The notes beneath the pieces were generated by a model. The model did no database searches. It had not been told where the DNA came from and was given only the letters and a program-made list of their open reading frames with translations. DNA of 64,000 nt from JABFWF01 sp035539135 (lineage in GTDB: Bacteria; Pseudomonadota; Gammaproteobacteria; Xanthomonadales; Xanthomonadaceae), in the NCBI GenBank assembly GCA_035539135.1, contig DATLJD010000005.1, positions 62,001 to 126,000 of the forward strand, read 5' to 3'. This document shows positions 27,280 to 35,294 of this stretch, in pieces; the first letter of the stretch is position 1, and the number at the start of each line of letters is the position of its first letter. The position numbers and the translations under genes are program-made.

Positions 27280-27335
27280 CGGAGCTTGCTCCGCTCCCGT
27301 ATCGCCAAAGCACCGGAGCAAGCTCCGCTCTACGG
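27280..27335. repeat. Inverted pair of REP hairpins; supplies a stop codon
   Basis: REP palindromes at 27280-27300 (+) and 27314-27335 (-) form an inverted pair. The GTAG head of the - strand copy contains the TAG stop codon (27330-27332) of the adjacent lipoprotein gene, so the repeat directly abuts or truncates that reading frame. Confidence 0.7.
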
Positions 27336-28067
27336 GTTGGGCCACTTCGGCAGGCGCGCCGCGTCCAGGCCGCCGACCTCGAACACCGCGGTGCGGGTGC
27401 CGCCGGCCTTGACCGGGAAGGTGATCGCCAGCGTCTTCGCCGCGCGCGCCTTGCGCCACAGCGCCTTCTCGTCCTCGATGAACATCGCGATCGCCTCGTC
27501 GGTCTTCGGGCGCGAGGCGGCCATCGGCTTCGCCGTCTCGTCGTCCACCTGCACCCGCACCTTGCAGCCGCCGTAGCAGTCGAAGTCGCCGGCCTGCAGG
27601 ACGAGGTAGCTGCTGGTGCCCCACGACGGATGGTCGCGGAAGATCAGGCGCACCGGCTTGGCGCCGCTGCCGTCGGTGTCGATGTCCTCTTTCGCGTAGA
27701 TCGCGGCCGACAACTGGTGGCCGCCCTCGACCGGCTCGTCGTTGTACGACCACAGCCGGGCGAGGCGGACCTGCTCGCGCGCGGCCGCGTCCTTCGCCTC
27801 GACCTCCCTGTAGCGCGCGCGCACCCGTTGCGCGGCCTGCGACTGCGGGAATTTCGCGAGCAGCACGTCCGCCTGGGCGCGGGCGAGGCGCCAGTTCTCC
27901 TTCGCGACGGCATCGTCGAAGGCCGCCGCCATCTGTCCGGCCTGCTGCTCCTGCACCGCGGCCCGCGCCGCCGCGGCGGCGGCTTCTGCCTGCGGGTCGT
28001 GGCGCTGGCAGGCGCCGGCGAGCAGGCCGGCGGCGAGGAGGAGCGGGAAGGCGCGGGCTGCGTTCAT
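27330..28067 (-). CDS. Uncharacterised lipoprotein with coiled-coil segment
   Basis: A 245-residue protein with a lipobox (LLAGAC, Cys20). An alanine/glutamine-rich helical segment (about residues 27-100) looks like a coiled coil, followed by a beta-rich domain with the paired-cysteine segment FDCYGGCKVRVQVDD. I do not recognise the family, though the C-terminal half resembles domains annotated as hypothetical in Xanthomonadaceae. Its start is only ten bases from the stop of the M1 peptidase upstream, so the two are probably cotranscribed. The stop codon lies inside a REP element, so the native C-terminus may once have been longer. Confidence 0.72.
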   Translation of the reverse strand: MNAARAFPLLLAAGLLAGACQRHDPQAEAAAAAARAAVQEQQAGQMAAAFDDAVAKENWRLARAQADVLLAKFPQSQAAQRVRARYREVEAKDAAAREQVRLARLWSYNDEPVEGGHQLSAAIYAKEDIDTDGSGAKPVRLIFRDHPSWGTSSYLVLQAGDFDCYGGCKVRVQVDDETAKPMAASRPKTDEAIAMFIEDEKALWRKARAAKTLAITFPVKAGGTRTAVFEVGGLDAARLPKWPNP

Positions 28068-28077
28068 GGCCTCGTCC

Positions 28078-30054
28078 TCAGGGTGCCGCGGGCGCCGGCG
28101 CCGCGGTCTTTTCCGCCTTGGCGATCAGCGCGGCGACGGTGGCGGTGGTGATCGGGTGGTAGCCCGGCTTCGCCTGCGCGAACACCTCCTTCGCGAAGGC
28201 CAGGCCTTCGGGCGTCTTCACCAGCGCCTCGTAGGTGGGGACGATCAGCTTGCGCCGGCCCACCCGCTGCAGGAACGCCGCCATCGGCGCGTCGCCGGCG
28301 TGGTAGCCGCTGCGCACCGCGAGCGGATACCAGCGCTGCGCGATCTCGCCGTTGGGCGTCTTGCTGAAGCGGTAGGCGGCGTCGAGCGCGGCGAGGCGGT
28401 CGACCGGCAGCTTGTCCGGCAGGCCCTCGATGAAGTGGACCCATTCCTGGGTGCTCCACTTGCCGGTCAGCGCGGCCGGCGGCAGCTCGCCGCTGCCGAG
28501 CCAGGCGATCCGCGCCGAATCGACGGTGGAGAAGCCGCGCGAGCGCGCGCGCTCGGCGAACGGCGGGATCCCCGGCTGGTTGAGCCAGGCGTCGAGCTCG
28601 GCATCGGTGACCGCGTGCGGGTGCTTCGCCAGCAGGTGGCTGCGCAGGTAATCGACGAACGCCGGCGTCGCCACGCTCTGGAACGCATGGTCGTCGAACC
28701 AGCCGCGCAGGAACGGATCGAACGCCTCGCGGCCGACGCGCTGCTCGAGGAACTGCAGGAACCACGCGCCCTTGGTGTAGGCGATGTCGCTGAGCGCGTC
28801 GTCGGCGTCGCGGCCGTCCAGCGGCGGCAGCGCCAGCACCTGGTCTTCCGGCTTGATCTCCTTGTCGGCGATCTCGCGCAGCAGTTCCTGCTGGTCGATC
28901 TGGCGCTCCATGTCCGCCAGCTCCTTGCCGTACAGCGCCTCGGTGATGCGGCCCTGCACGTAGGTGGTGAAGCCCTCGTTGAGCCAGATGTCGCGCCAGC
29001 TCGCGTTGGTGACGAGGTTGCCGGACCAGGAATGCGCCAGCTCGTGCGCGACCAGCGACACCAGCGACTTGTCGCCGACGATCACGGTCGGGGTGGCGAA
29101 GGTCAGGCGCGGGTTCTCCATGCCGCCGAACGGGAACGACGGCGGCAGCACCAGCAGGTCGTAGCGGCCCCAGCGGTACGGCCCGTACAGCTGCTCGGCC
29201 ACCGCCATCATCTTCTCGGTGTCCTCGAATTCCTTCGCCGCGCGCCCGACCATCGCCGGCTCCGCCCACACCCCGCTGCGGTCGCTGATCGGCCTGAACA
29301 CAAGGTCGCCGGCGGCGATCGCCAGCAGGTAGGACGGGATCGGCTGCGGCATCGTGAAGCTGTAGTCGCCGTCGCGCGGCGCCTGCGGATCGTTGTCCGC
29401 GCTCATCAGCACCATCGCGTCGCGCGGCGAGGTCACGTGCGCGGTGTAGGTGAAACGCACCGCCGGCGTGTCCTGCAGCGGCACCCAGCTGCGCGCGTGG
29501 ATCGCCTGCGACTGGCTGAACATGAAGGGCTGGCGCTTGCCCTCGGTCATCGCCGGCTCCAGCCACTGCAGGCCGGACGCGTCGGGCGAGGTGCGGTAGC
29601 GCACGCGCACGCTGGCGTTGCGGCCCGGCACCTGGATGGTGAGCTTGTTGCCGAGGATCGGGTCGCGTTCGGCGAGCGCGTACTGCAGCGGCAGCCACTG
29701 CCCGGACAGGTCGGCGCCCTCGATCTTCTCGATCGTGAGGTCGCGGGTGTCGAGCACCAGCGCGGTGGCCTGCGGGTCCTTCCAGTCGAGGGTGTAGGTG
29801 GCGGTGCCGGCGAGCTGCCTGCGGTCGAAATCCAGCGCCAGGTCGAGCGCCAGCGCGGTGATCCGCACCTTGCCGGGCTCGGCGTAGGACTGGTGGTCGC
29901 GGGTGTCGTCGGCGTCATGCATGGCAGGGCTCGCGGCGGGGGTGGGCGCGGCGGCCGGCGCCGGCACGGTGGCTTCGCGCGCGCAGCCGGCGATGGCGAA
30001 GGCGAACAGCAGGAGGCAGGCGCGCAGCGCGGGCAACGAAAGGGAACGCGGCAT
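28078..30054 (-). CDS. M1 family aminopeptidase, lipoprotein
   Basis: A 658-residue zinc metallopeptidase. The N-terminus has a lipobox (AIAGC, Cys23), so it is probably anchored in the envelope. The substrate-recognition motif appears as GGMENPRLTF, and the zinc site is H337-E-L-A-H341 in VAHELAHSW, with the third ligand in NEGFTTYVQG, spaced as in M1 enzymes. The order and C-terminal helical domain match the leukotriene A4 hydrolase/aminopeptidase B branch. It would remove N-terminal residues from peptides in the periplasm. Confidence 0.9.
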   Translation of the reverse strand: MPRSLSLPALRACLLLFAFAIAGCAREATVPAPAAAPTPAASPAMHDADDTRDHQSYAEPGKVRITALALDLALDFDRRQLAGTATYTLDWKDPQATALVLDTRDLTIEKIEGADLSGQWLPLQYALAERDPILGNKLTIQVPGRNASVRVRYRTSPDASGLQWLEPAMTEGKRQPFMFSQSQAIHARSWVPLQDTPAVRFTYTAHVTSPRDAMVLMSADNDPQAPRDGDYSFTMPQPIPSYLLAIAAGDLVFRPISDRSGVWAEPAMVGRAAKEFEDTEKMMAVAEQLYGPYRWGRYDLLVLPPSFPFGGMENPRLTFATPTVIVGDKSLVSLVAHELAHSWSGNLVTNASWRDIWLNEGFTTYVQGRITEALYGKELADMERQIDQQELLREIADKEIKPEDQVLALPPLDGRDADDALSDIAYTKGAWFLQFLEQRVGREAFDPFLRGWFDDHAFQSVATPAFVDYLRSHLLAKHPHAVTDAELDAWLNQPGIPPFAERARSRGFSTVDSARIAWLGSGELPPAALTGKWSTQEWVHFIEGLPDKLPVDRLAALDAAYRFSKTPNGEIAQRWYPLAVRSGYHAGDAPMAAFLQRVGRRKLIVPTYEALVKTPEGLAFAKEVFAQAKPGYHPITTATVAALIAKAEKTAAPAPAAP

Positions 30055-30129
30055 CGGACGGTCGCAACGTGAAGGAGCGGCGAGTGTACCGGCGCGCGCG
30101 CGGACGCGCCCGGCCGGGTGTGCCGGCGT

Positions 30130-31785
30130 TCATCCGCGCGTGCGGCCGGGATGGCGCTGGTGCACGTCGTTGCGGCCGGCGCGCGCGCGGTGGTTGCGGT
30201 TGCCGGGCTCCTCGTGCAGCAGGCGGCGGGTGACGCCGTTGGTCCAGCCGAAGCCGTCCTGCAGCGGGTACTCGCCGCCGCCGCCGCCGACCGCGCCTTC
30301 CGGGGTCGGTTCCAGCACGTACTTCTCGACCAGCTTGCATTCGCGCTCGTACAGGCTGCCGACGGTGTCCAGCCAGCGTGCGGCGATCTCGGCGGCGAGG
30401 CCGGGGTGGCCGCTGCGGCGCAGGCCGGTGATCGCCATCCATTGCAGCGGCGCCCAGCCGTTGGGGCGGTCCCACTGCTGGCCGCTGGCGCGGCCGCTGG
30501 TGGCGAGGCCGCCGGACTCGAGCAGCTGCGCGCGCAGGACCGCGGCGATGCGTTCCGCCTCCGTTGCGTCAGCGAGGCCGACGAACAGCGGCACCGCGAT
30601 CGCGGCGCACAGCGCATCGCGGCGGCGTTGGCCGCGCCAGAGGTCGAAGTCGAGGAAGGCGCCCGTCCCGTCGTCCCACAGCCAGCGCCGCATCGCCTCG
30701 TGCCGGGCGTGCGCGCGCCGGCCGAAGTCGCGCGCGGTGCGGTCGTCGCCGTCGACGTGGGCGAGTTCGGCGATCTGCGCCTCCAGCTTGTACAGGAAGG
30801 CGTTGAGGTCCACCGGCACGATGCGGGTGGTGTGGGTGGTGCACAGGTCGCCCGGGTCGTCGCACCAGCGCGAGCTGAAGTCCCAGCCGGACGCGGCGGC
30901 GGCGCGCAGGTCGCGGTAGACCTCGGCGGCCGGGCGGGTGGCGCCGCGCGCGGTGGTCACGTCCTCCAGCCAGGCTTCCTCGCGCGGGATATCGCGGCTG
31001 TCCCAGTAGCGGTTGAGCAGCGCGCCGTCGGGCAGGCGCACGCAGTGCGCACGCACGGCGTCGCGTTCGAGGCCGTCCGCGCCTTCCATCCAGAACGCGT
31101 ATTCGCGCTTGAGCCGCGGCAGGTAGCTGACCGCGCGACACAGGTCGTGCGCCTCGAACAGTTCGACCATCAGGCTGAACACCGGCGGCTGCGAGCGGCT
31201 GAGGTAGTAGCTGCGGTTGCCGTTGGGGATGTGGCCGCAGGTGTCGATCAGCCAGGCGAAGTTGTCGGCCATGCAGCGCAGCAGGTCGCGGCGCCCGCTT
31301 TCGGCCAGGCCCAGCATCGTGAAGTAGGAATCCCAGTAGTACATCTCGCCGAAGCGGCCGCCCGGCACCACGTAGCGGTTGGGCAGCGGCAGCAGCGAGG
31401 AGTGCGGCGGATGCGCGCGCGGCTCGCGGGTGAGCACGTCCCACAGGGCGTCGATGTGCGCGACCAGCGGCTGGTCGGGGTCGGAGACGTAGTGCGAGGC
31501 GGGGATCCTTTCCTCGCGGAAGTGCGCTTGCACGAAACGGGCGAGGTCGAAGCCGTCCTGCGCGCGCTCGCGGCGCCAGGCGGCGAGGATGGCGTCGGGG
31601 TCGCCGACCGGCGCGCAGTCGACGAAGGTCTTGCTGTCGGGAAAGACGCGCGCCTCCTGCACCGCCGCGAACAACTCGCCGTAGCGGTCGGCCGGGCTCA
31701 GCGGATCGGCGGGTGCGACGCGGGCGACGCGCTCGGCGTTGCGCTCGGTCTCGCGGCGTTCCTGCTCGTGGGCGGTTTCGCGCAT
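30130..31785 (-). CDS. Alpha,alpha-trehalase (GH37), probably cytoplasmic
   Basis: A 551-residue GH37 enzyme that hydrolyses trehalose to two glucoses. Both family signatures are present: PGGRFGEMYYWDSYFT near residue 150 and QWDRPNGWAPLQW near residue 440, plus the glycine-rich GGGGGEYPLQDGFGWTNG near the C-terminus. No signal peptide precedes the domain, which suggests a cytoplasmic TreF-like enzyme. The ATG used begins a charged leader (RETAHEQERRETERN). A much longer frame upstream crosses a family A repeat and engB and is not coding. No trehalose synthesis or transport gene is visible nearby. Confidence 0.88.
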   Translation of the reverse strand: MRETAHEQERRETERNAERVARVAPADPLSPADRYGELFAAVQEARVFPDSKTFVDCAPVGDPDAILAAWRRERAQDGFDLARFVQAHFREERIPASHYVSDPDQPLVAHIDALWDVLTREPRAHPPHSSLLPLPNRYVVPGGRFGEMYYWDSYFTMLGLAESGRRDLLRCMADNFAWLIDTCGHIPNGNRSYYLSRSQPPVFSLMVELFEAHDLCRAVSYLPRLKREYAFWMEGADGLERDAVRAHCVRLPDGALLNRYWDSRDIPREEAWLEDVTTARGATRPAAEVYRDLRAAAASGWDFSSRWCDDPGDLCTTHTTRIVPVDLNAFLYKLEAQIAELAHVDGDDRTARDFGRRAHARHEAMRRWLWDDGTGAFLDFDLWRGQRRRDALCAAIAVPLFVGLADATEAERIAAVLRAQLLESGGLATSGRASGQQWDRPNGWAPLQWMAITGLRRSGHPGLAAEIAARWLDTVGSLYERECKLVEKYVLEPTPEGAVGGGGGEYPLQDGFGWTNGVTRRLLHEEPGNRNHRARAGRNDVHQRHPGRTRG

Positions 31786-31859
31786 GCCGCGGACCACTGT
31801 AACGGCGCCGGCGTCAACGGGGCGGGAGAGGGGTGCCGGAGAGGCGCGGAGACGTTGGG

Positions 31860-31968
31860 GCGCGCCGGGTGGGAGAGGTAGCAGGACCGTATGCGCCATG
31901 GATGGCGCATCCGAGCCTCCATGGACGGATCCACGGCGTGTCCTGCCTGCCTCTCCCGCCCGGCGCGC
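31860..31968 (+). repeat. Family A structured dispersed repeat, copy A2
   Basis: A copy with loops AUGGAU and AUGGAC. The outer stem has one deleted base on the left arm. Compared with A1, the sixth pair is C-G instead of U-A. It lies upstream of the trehalase start, in the opposite orientation to both flanking genes. A fragment like the end of family B follows at about 32010-32027. Confidence 0.88.
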
Positions 31969-32046
31969 TCGCGCAGCCTCAAACACCCTTGGCTGCTGAA
32001 AACAGGAAGCCTCCCGGGCGCTCGGGCAGATATTGACGGCTTGCCT

Positions 32047-32067
32047 TGGAGCGGAGCTTGCTCCGCC
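32047..32067 (+). repeat. REP hairpin
   Basis: GGAGCGGAGCTTGCTCCGCC, nine bases before the engB stop codon on the opposite strand; a TGGAG head replaces the usual GTAGAG. Confidence 0.65.
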
Positions 32068-32075
32068 AGCCGCGC

Positions 32076-32726
32076 CTAGGCGCCGCCGAGGCCCAGCCAG
32101 CCGGCGACCACCGCGCGCGCTTCCTCCACGCCCTGCTTCGACTCGCCGGAGAAGGCCTGCACGCCGACGCTGTCGCCGAACGCCGCGGACAGCTCGCGGC
32201 GCACCGCGTGCAGCGCCTGCGCCTGCTGGCCGCGGCCGAGCTTGTCGGCCTTGGTCAGCAGCGCGTGCGCCGGCAGCCCGCGTTGCATCGCGTAGGCCAG
32301 CATCTGCCGGTCGTAGTCCTTGAGCGGGTGGCGGATGTCCATCACCACCACCAGCCCGCGCAACGCCTGGCGACTGCCGAAATAGGCGTCGAGGAAGGCT
32401 TGCCAGTGCGCCTGCAGGTCCTGCGGGACCTTGGCGTAGCCGTAGCCGGGAAGGTCCACGAGGTAGCGCGCGTCGGCGGGGGCGGCCGCGGCCGCGCCTT
32501 CCGGACCCGGCGTCACGTCGAAGAACACCAGTTGCTGGGTGCGCCCGGGCGTCTTCGAGACCCGCGCCAGCGCGTTCTGCTGGCACAGGGCGTTGAGCGC
32601 GCTCGACTTGCCGGCGTTGGAACGACCGGCGAAGGCGACCTCGGCGCCGCCGTCGGGCGGCAGCTGGCGGGCGGTGTGGGCGGCCAGCAGGTAGCGGGCG
32701 CGGGCGAACGGGTTGGGGACGGCCAT
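32076..32726 (-). CDS. engB: Ribosome-biogenesis GTP-binding protein EngB (YsxC/YihA)
   Basis: A 216-residue small GTPase. G1 is GRSNAGKSS, G3 is DLPGYGYAKV (the DLPGYGYA sequence is diagnostic of EngB), and G4 is TKADKLG. EngB is needed for large ribosomal subunit assembly. A short Ala-rich insert (about residues 75-90, EGAAAAAPADA) lies before G3. It is divergent from the cytochrome c4 gene, the usual arrangement in this family of bacteria. The ATG begins a normal N-terminus (AVPNPFARARYLL). Confidence 0.93.
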   Translation of the reverse strand: MAVPNPFARARYLLAAHTARQLPPDGGAEVAFAGRSNAGKSSALNALCQQNALARVSKTPGRTQQLVFFDVTPGPEGAAAAAPADARYLVDLPGYGYAKVPQDLQAHWQAFLDAYFGSRQALRGLVVVMDIRHPLKDYDRQMLAYAMQRGLPAHALLTKADKLGRGQQAQALHAVRRELSAAFGDSVGVQAFSGESKQGVEEARAVVAGWLGLGGA

Positions 32727-32769
32727 GCCGATAGCATGGCATGCGGGCGCGCCACGCCCGCCGGGCGGT

Positions 32770-32799
32770 TTGACCCGTCGCCGCCGCGCCGCCGATAAT
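32770..32799 (+). promoter_or_regulatory. Probable sigma-70 promoter for cytochrome c4
   Basis: TTGACC (32770-32775), an 18-base spacer and GATAAT (32794-32799): five of six matches in each hexamer. Transcription would start near 32806, giving a leader of about 68 bases before the ATG at 32874. Confidence 0.65.
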
Positions 32800-32873
32800 C
32801 CGCGGGCTAAGCGGCCCCCGGGCCGCGTCCCGCTGCGCCGGCGCCTGCCGGTGCGAACGCCTCGGAGCCTTGC

Positions 32874-33704
32874 ATGCGCCACGCCCGCGCCATCGGTATC
32901 GCTGCACTCGCCGCCCTCGCGGTGGGCGCCGCCGCCTTCGCTCAGACCGTCACCCCGCTGCCGGAAGCCGAACCCGTGCAGGCCACGCCGATCGGCGCGT
33001 CCGCGGTCGCCGACCTGGCCAAGGCGCACTGGGGCGACGCCAAGGCGGGCGCCACCAAGGCCGGCGCCTGCGCCGCCTGCCACGGCGTCGACGGCAACCC
33101 GAGCGACCCGCAGTATCCGCGCCTGGCCGGCATGCCCGAACGCTACATCGCCACCCAACTCGCGCTCTACAAGAGCGGCGAGCGCAACACCGGCATGGCC
33201 GCGATCATGCAGCCGATGGCGGCGCCGCTGTCGGCGCAGGACATGCGCGACGTCGGCGCCTACTTCGCCCAGCAGAAGGCGGGCGCCGGCATCGCCGACG
33301 ACACGCCGATCGCCGACGGCCCGTACCAGGGCATGAAGTTCTACGAGGTCGGCCAGAAGCTGTTCCTGGGCGGCGATCCGCAGCGCGGCATCCCCGCCTG
33401 CATGGCCTGCCACGGCCCGACCGGCGCCGGCAACCCGGGCCCGGCCTATCCGCACGTCGCCGGCCAGCAATCGGCTTACGTCGCCCGCCGCCTCGAGGAA
33501 TACCGCGCCGGCCAGACCAGCCTCAGCGACCGCCACAACTGGGACATCATGGCGAGCGTCGCCCGCCAGCTGAGCGACCAGGAAATCCAGTCGCTGGCCA
33601 GCTACCTGCAGGGCCTGCACGCGCGCAGCGAAGAGGCCGCGGCCGACGACGTCGCGCGCGCCGCCGTGCAGCCGGCGCCGGCACCGGCCGAGCCGCAGGG
33701 CTGA
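32874..33704 (+). CDS. Di-haem cytochrome c4
   Basis: A 276-residue exported protein with a signal peptide cleaved after about residue 23 (AAFAQ). Two haem-binding motifs, CAACH at 66-70 and CMACH at 176-180, head two similar cytochrome domains. The distal methionine ligands probably lie in the AAIMQPMA and WDIMASVA segments. Cytochrome c4 carries electrons from the bc1 complex to terminal oxidases in the periplasm. A Pro/Ala-rich tail ends the protein. Genes for DsbA-type oxidoreductases follow, a typical order in Xanthomonadaceae. Confidence 0.9.
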   Translation: MRHARAIGIAALAALAVGAAAFAQTVTPLPEAEPVQATPIGASAVADLAKAHWGDAKAGATKAGACAACHGVDGNPSDPQYPRLAGMPERYIATQLALYKSGERNTGMAAIMQPMAAPLSAQDMRDVGAYFAQQKAGAGIADDTPIADGPYQGMKFYEVGQKLFLGGDPQRGIPACMACHGPTGAGNPGPAYPHVAGQQSAYVARRLEEYRAGQTSLSDRHNWDIMASVARQLSDQEIQSLASYLQGLHARSEEAAADDVARAAVQPAPAPAEPQG

Positions 33705-33752
33705 ACTTCGGGGCCGTGGCGCGGTCACAGCGTTCACAGCCCTTGAATCGGT

Positions 33753-33785
33753 ACGCCGGCCAGACTCCCTCGGCCGGCGTCTTTT
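33753..33785 (+). terminator. Intrinsic terminator after cytochrome c4
   Basis: Perfect 9-bp stem ACGCCGGCC / GGCCGGCGT with a ten-base loop (33753-33780), followed by CTTTTC. It separates cytochrome c4 from dsbA. Confidence 0.8.
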
Positions 33786-33807
33786 CATGTGCCGCCGGAA
33801 CCACGCC

Positions 33808-34428
33808 ATGAAGACGATCGCCGCGCTCGTGCTGATGCTGTTGCTGCCGGTGGCGGGCCTCGCCGCCGCGCCGGCCGCGCCGGTGGAGGGCCGGGACTAC
33901 GTGGCGATCGACGGCGGCGTGCCGTTCGCGCCGGCGCCGGGCGTCGAGATCGCCGAGGTCTTCGCCTATTCGTGCCCGCACTGCTGGGAGCTGCAGCCCG
34001 CGCTCGAGGCCTGGAAGGGCAGCCTGCCGAAGGGCGTGCGCCTGACCTACGTGCCGGCCGCCTACAGCATCGAGGATCCGTTCGCGCGCGCCTATTTCGC
34101 CGCCGAGCAGGCCGGCGCCGCGGCGCGCCTGCACGAGGCGCTGTACCGCGCGGTGCACGAGGACGGCACCCTCGCCCGCAACCCGACCATCGATGAGCTG
34201 GCGGCCTGGTTCGGCCAGCACGGCCTGGACCCGGCGCGGATGCGCGCGGCGATGCTGGCGCCGGCGATGGACGCGCGCATGCGCGCCGCGCACGACTTCG
34301 CCCTGCGCAGCCAGATACCCGGTACCCCGACCCTGGTCGTCGGCGGCCGCTACCGCGTCGTCGCGCGCACCCGCGACGACACCTTGCGCATCGCCCGCCA
34401 GCTGGCGGAACGGCTGCGCGCCCGCTGA
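33808..34428 (+). CDS. Periplasmic thiol:disulfide interchange protein, DsbA family
   Basis: A 206-residue exported oxidoreductase with a signal peptide (residues 1-20). The active site is C56-P-H-C59, the classical DsbA dipeptide, and the cis-proline lies in IPGTPTLV. The ATG at 33808 directly begins the signal sequence; another ATG at 33787 sits in the T-run of the preceding terminator and is less likely. It would introduce disulfides into exported proteins. A second DsbA-like gene follows 18 bases later. Confidence 0.88.
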   Translation: MKTIAALVLMLLLPVAGLAAAPAAPVEGRDYVAIDGGVPFAPAPGVEIAEVFAYSCPHCWELQPALEAWKGSLPKGVRLTYVPAAYSIEDPFARAYFAAEQAGAAARLHEALYRAVHEDGTLARNPTIDELAAWFGQHGLDPARMRAAMLAPAMDARMRAAHDFALRSQIPGTPTLVVGGRYRVVARTRDDTLRIARQLAERLRAR

Positions 34429-34446
34429 AGCCACGAGAGCCCGACG

Positions 34447-35289
34447 ATGAAGCGATTCGCCCTGCTCCTGTCCCTGCTCCTGCCGCTGGCCGCGTGCCAG
34501 CAGGACGCCGCTGCCCCCGCCGCCGCCGACACCAGCGCGCCGGCCGCCGCCGAGCCGGCCGCGACCACGCCCAGTGCGGACGCCGAGGCCGCCGCGGCGT
34601 TGAGCCGCCAGGGCGCGCTGCCGGAGGACACCGCGGCCGCCGCCGGTGACGCCGGCACGCCGGCCGCCGACGCCGCGGCCGCGCCGGTCAGCGATGCCGC
34701 GGCCGGCGACGGCCTGGTCGTCGGCACCGACTACGTGGTGATCCAGAACGGCCAGCCCTATCAGCCGGTCGCCGGCAAGATCGAGGTCGCCGAAGCGTTC
34801 AACTTCATCTGCCCGGCCTGCGCGGCGTTCGAGCCGCTGTTCGCGGCGTGGCAGGAAAAGCAGCCGGCCGACGTCAAGGTCAGCTACGTGCCGGCCGACT
34901 TCGGCGGTCAGTGGCGCCCGTATGCGCAGGCCTACCTCGTCGCCGAGGCGAAGGGCCTGGACGAAAAGTCGCACGCGGCGGTGTTCCACGCGATCCACGT
35001 CAGCCACGAGCTGCCGGGCGAGGGCGAGAAGTCGGACGTGGCCAAGGTCGGCGCGTTCTACGCGAAGTACGGCGCCGATCCGAAGCAGTTCGTCGACGCC
35101 ATGCAGAGCTTCGCCACCGACGCCAAGCTGACCCGCGCGCGCCAGTTCATGATCGCCAGCGGCGTGGATTCGACGCCGACCCTGATCGTCAACGGCAAGT
35201 ACCGGGTGACGACCAAGAAGAGCTTCCAGGACATGCTGCGCGTGGCCGACCTGCTGATCGCGCGCGAGCGCGCCGCCGGCGCGCACTAG
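34447..35289 (+). CDS. Lipid-anchored DsbA-like thiol:disulfide oxidoreductase with long linker
   Basis: A 280-residue protein. The lipobox LAAC gives a lipidated Cys17. Residues 20-90 form an Ala/Pro/Asp/Thr-rich low-complexity linker, and a DsbA fold follows with C122-P-A-C125 and cis-proline in DSTPTL. The CPAC dipeptide differs from the CPHC of the neighbour, so the redox potential probably differs. The anchor and flexible arm would let the catalytic domain reach substrates near the membrane. The gene is probably cotranscribed with the soluble DsbA and the EEP-domain gene. Confidence 0.85.
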   Translation: MKRFALLLSLLLPLAACQQDAAAPAAADTSAPAAAEPAATTPSADAEAAAALSRQGALPEDTAAAAGDAGTPAADAAAAPVSDAAAGDGLVVGTDYVVIQNGQPYQPVAGKIEVAEAFNFICPACAAFEPLFAAWQEKQPADVKVSYVPADFGGQWRPYAQAYLVAEAKGLDEKSHAAVFHAIHVSHELPGEGEKSDVAKVGAFYAKYGADPKQFVDAMQSFATDAKLTRARQFMIASGVDSTPTLIVNGKYRVTTKKSFQDMLRVADLLIARERAAGAH

Positions 35290-35294
35290 GGCAC

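Noticed and set aside
31786..32907. A long N-terminal extension of trehalase through the A2 repeat and engB
   Set aside because: The extension is antisense or out of frame with real features and is not conserved-looking; the ATG at 31785 fits the family length.
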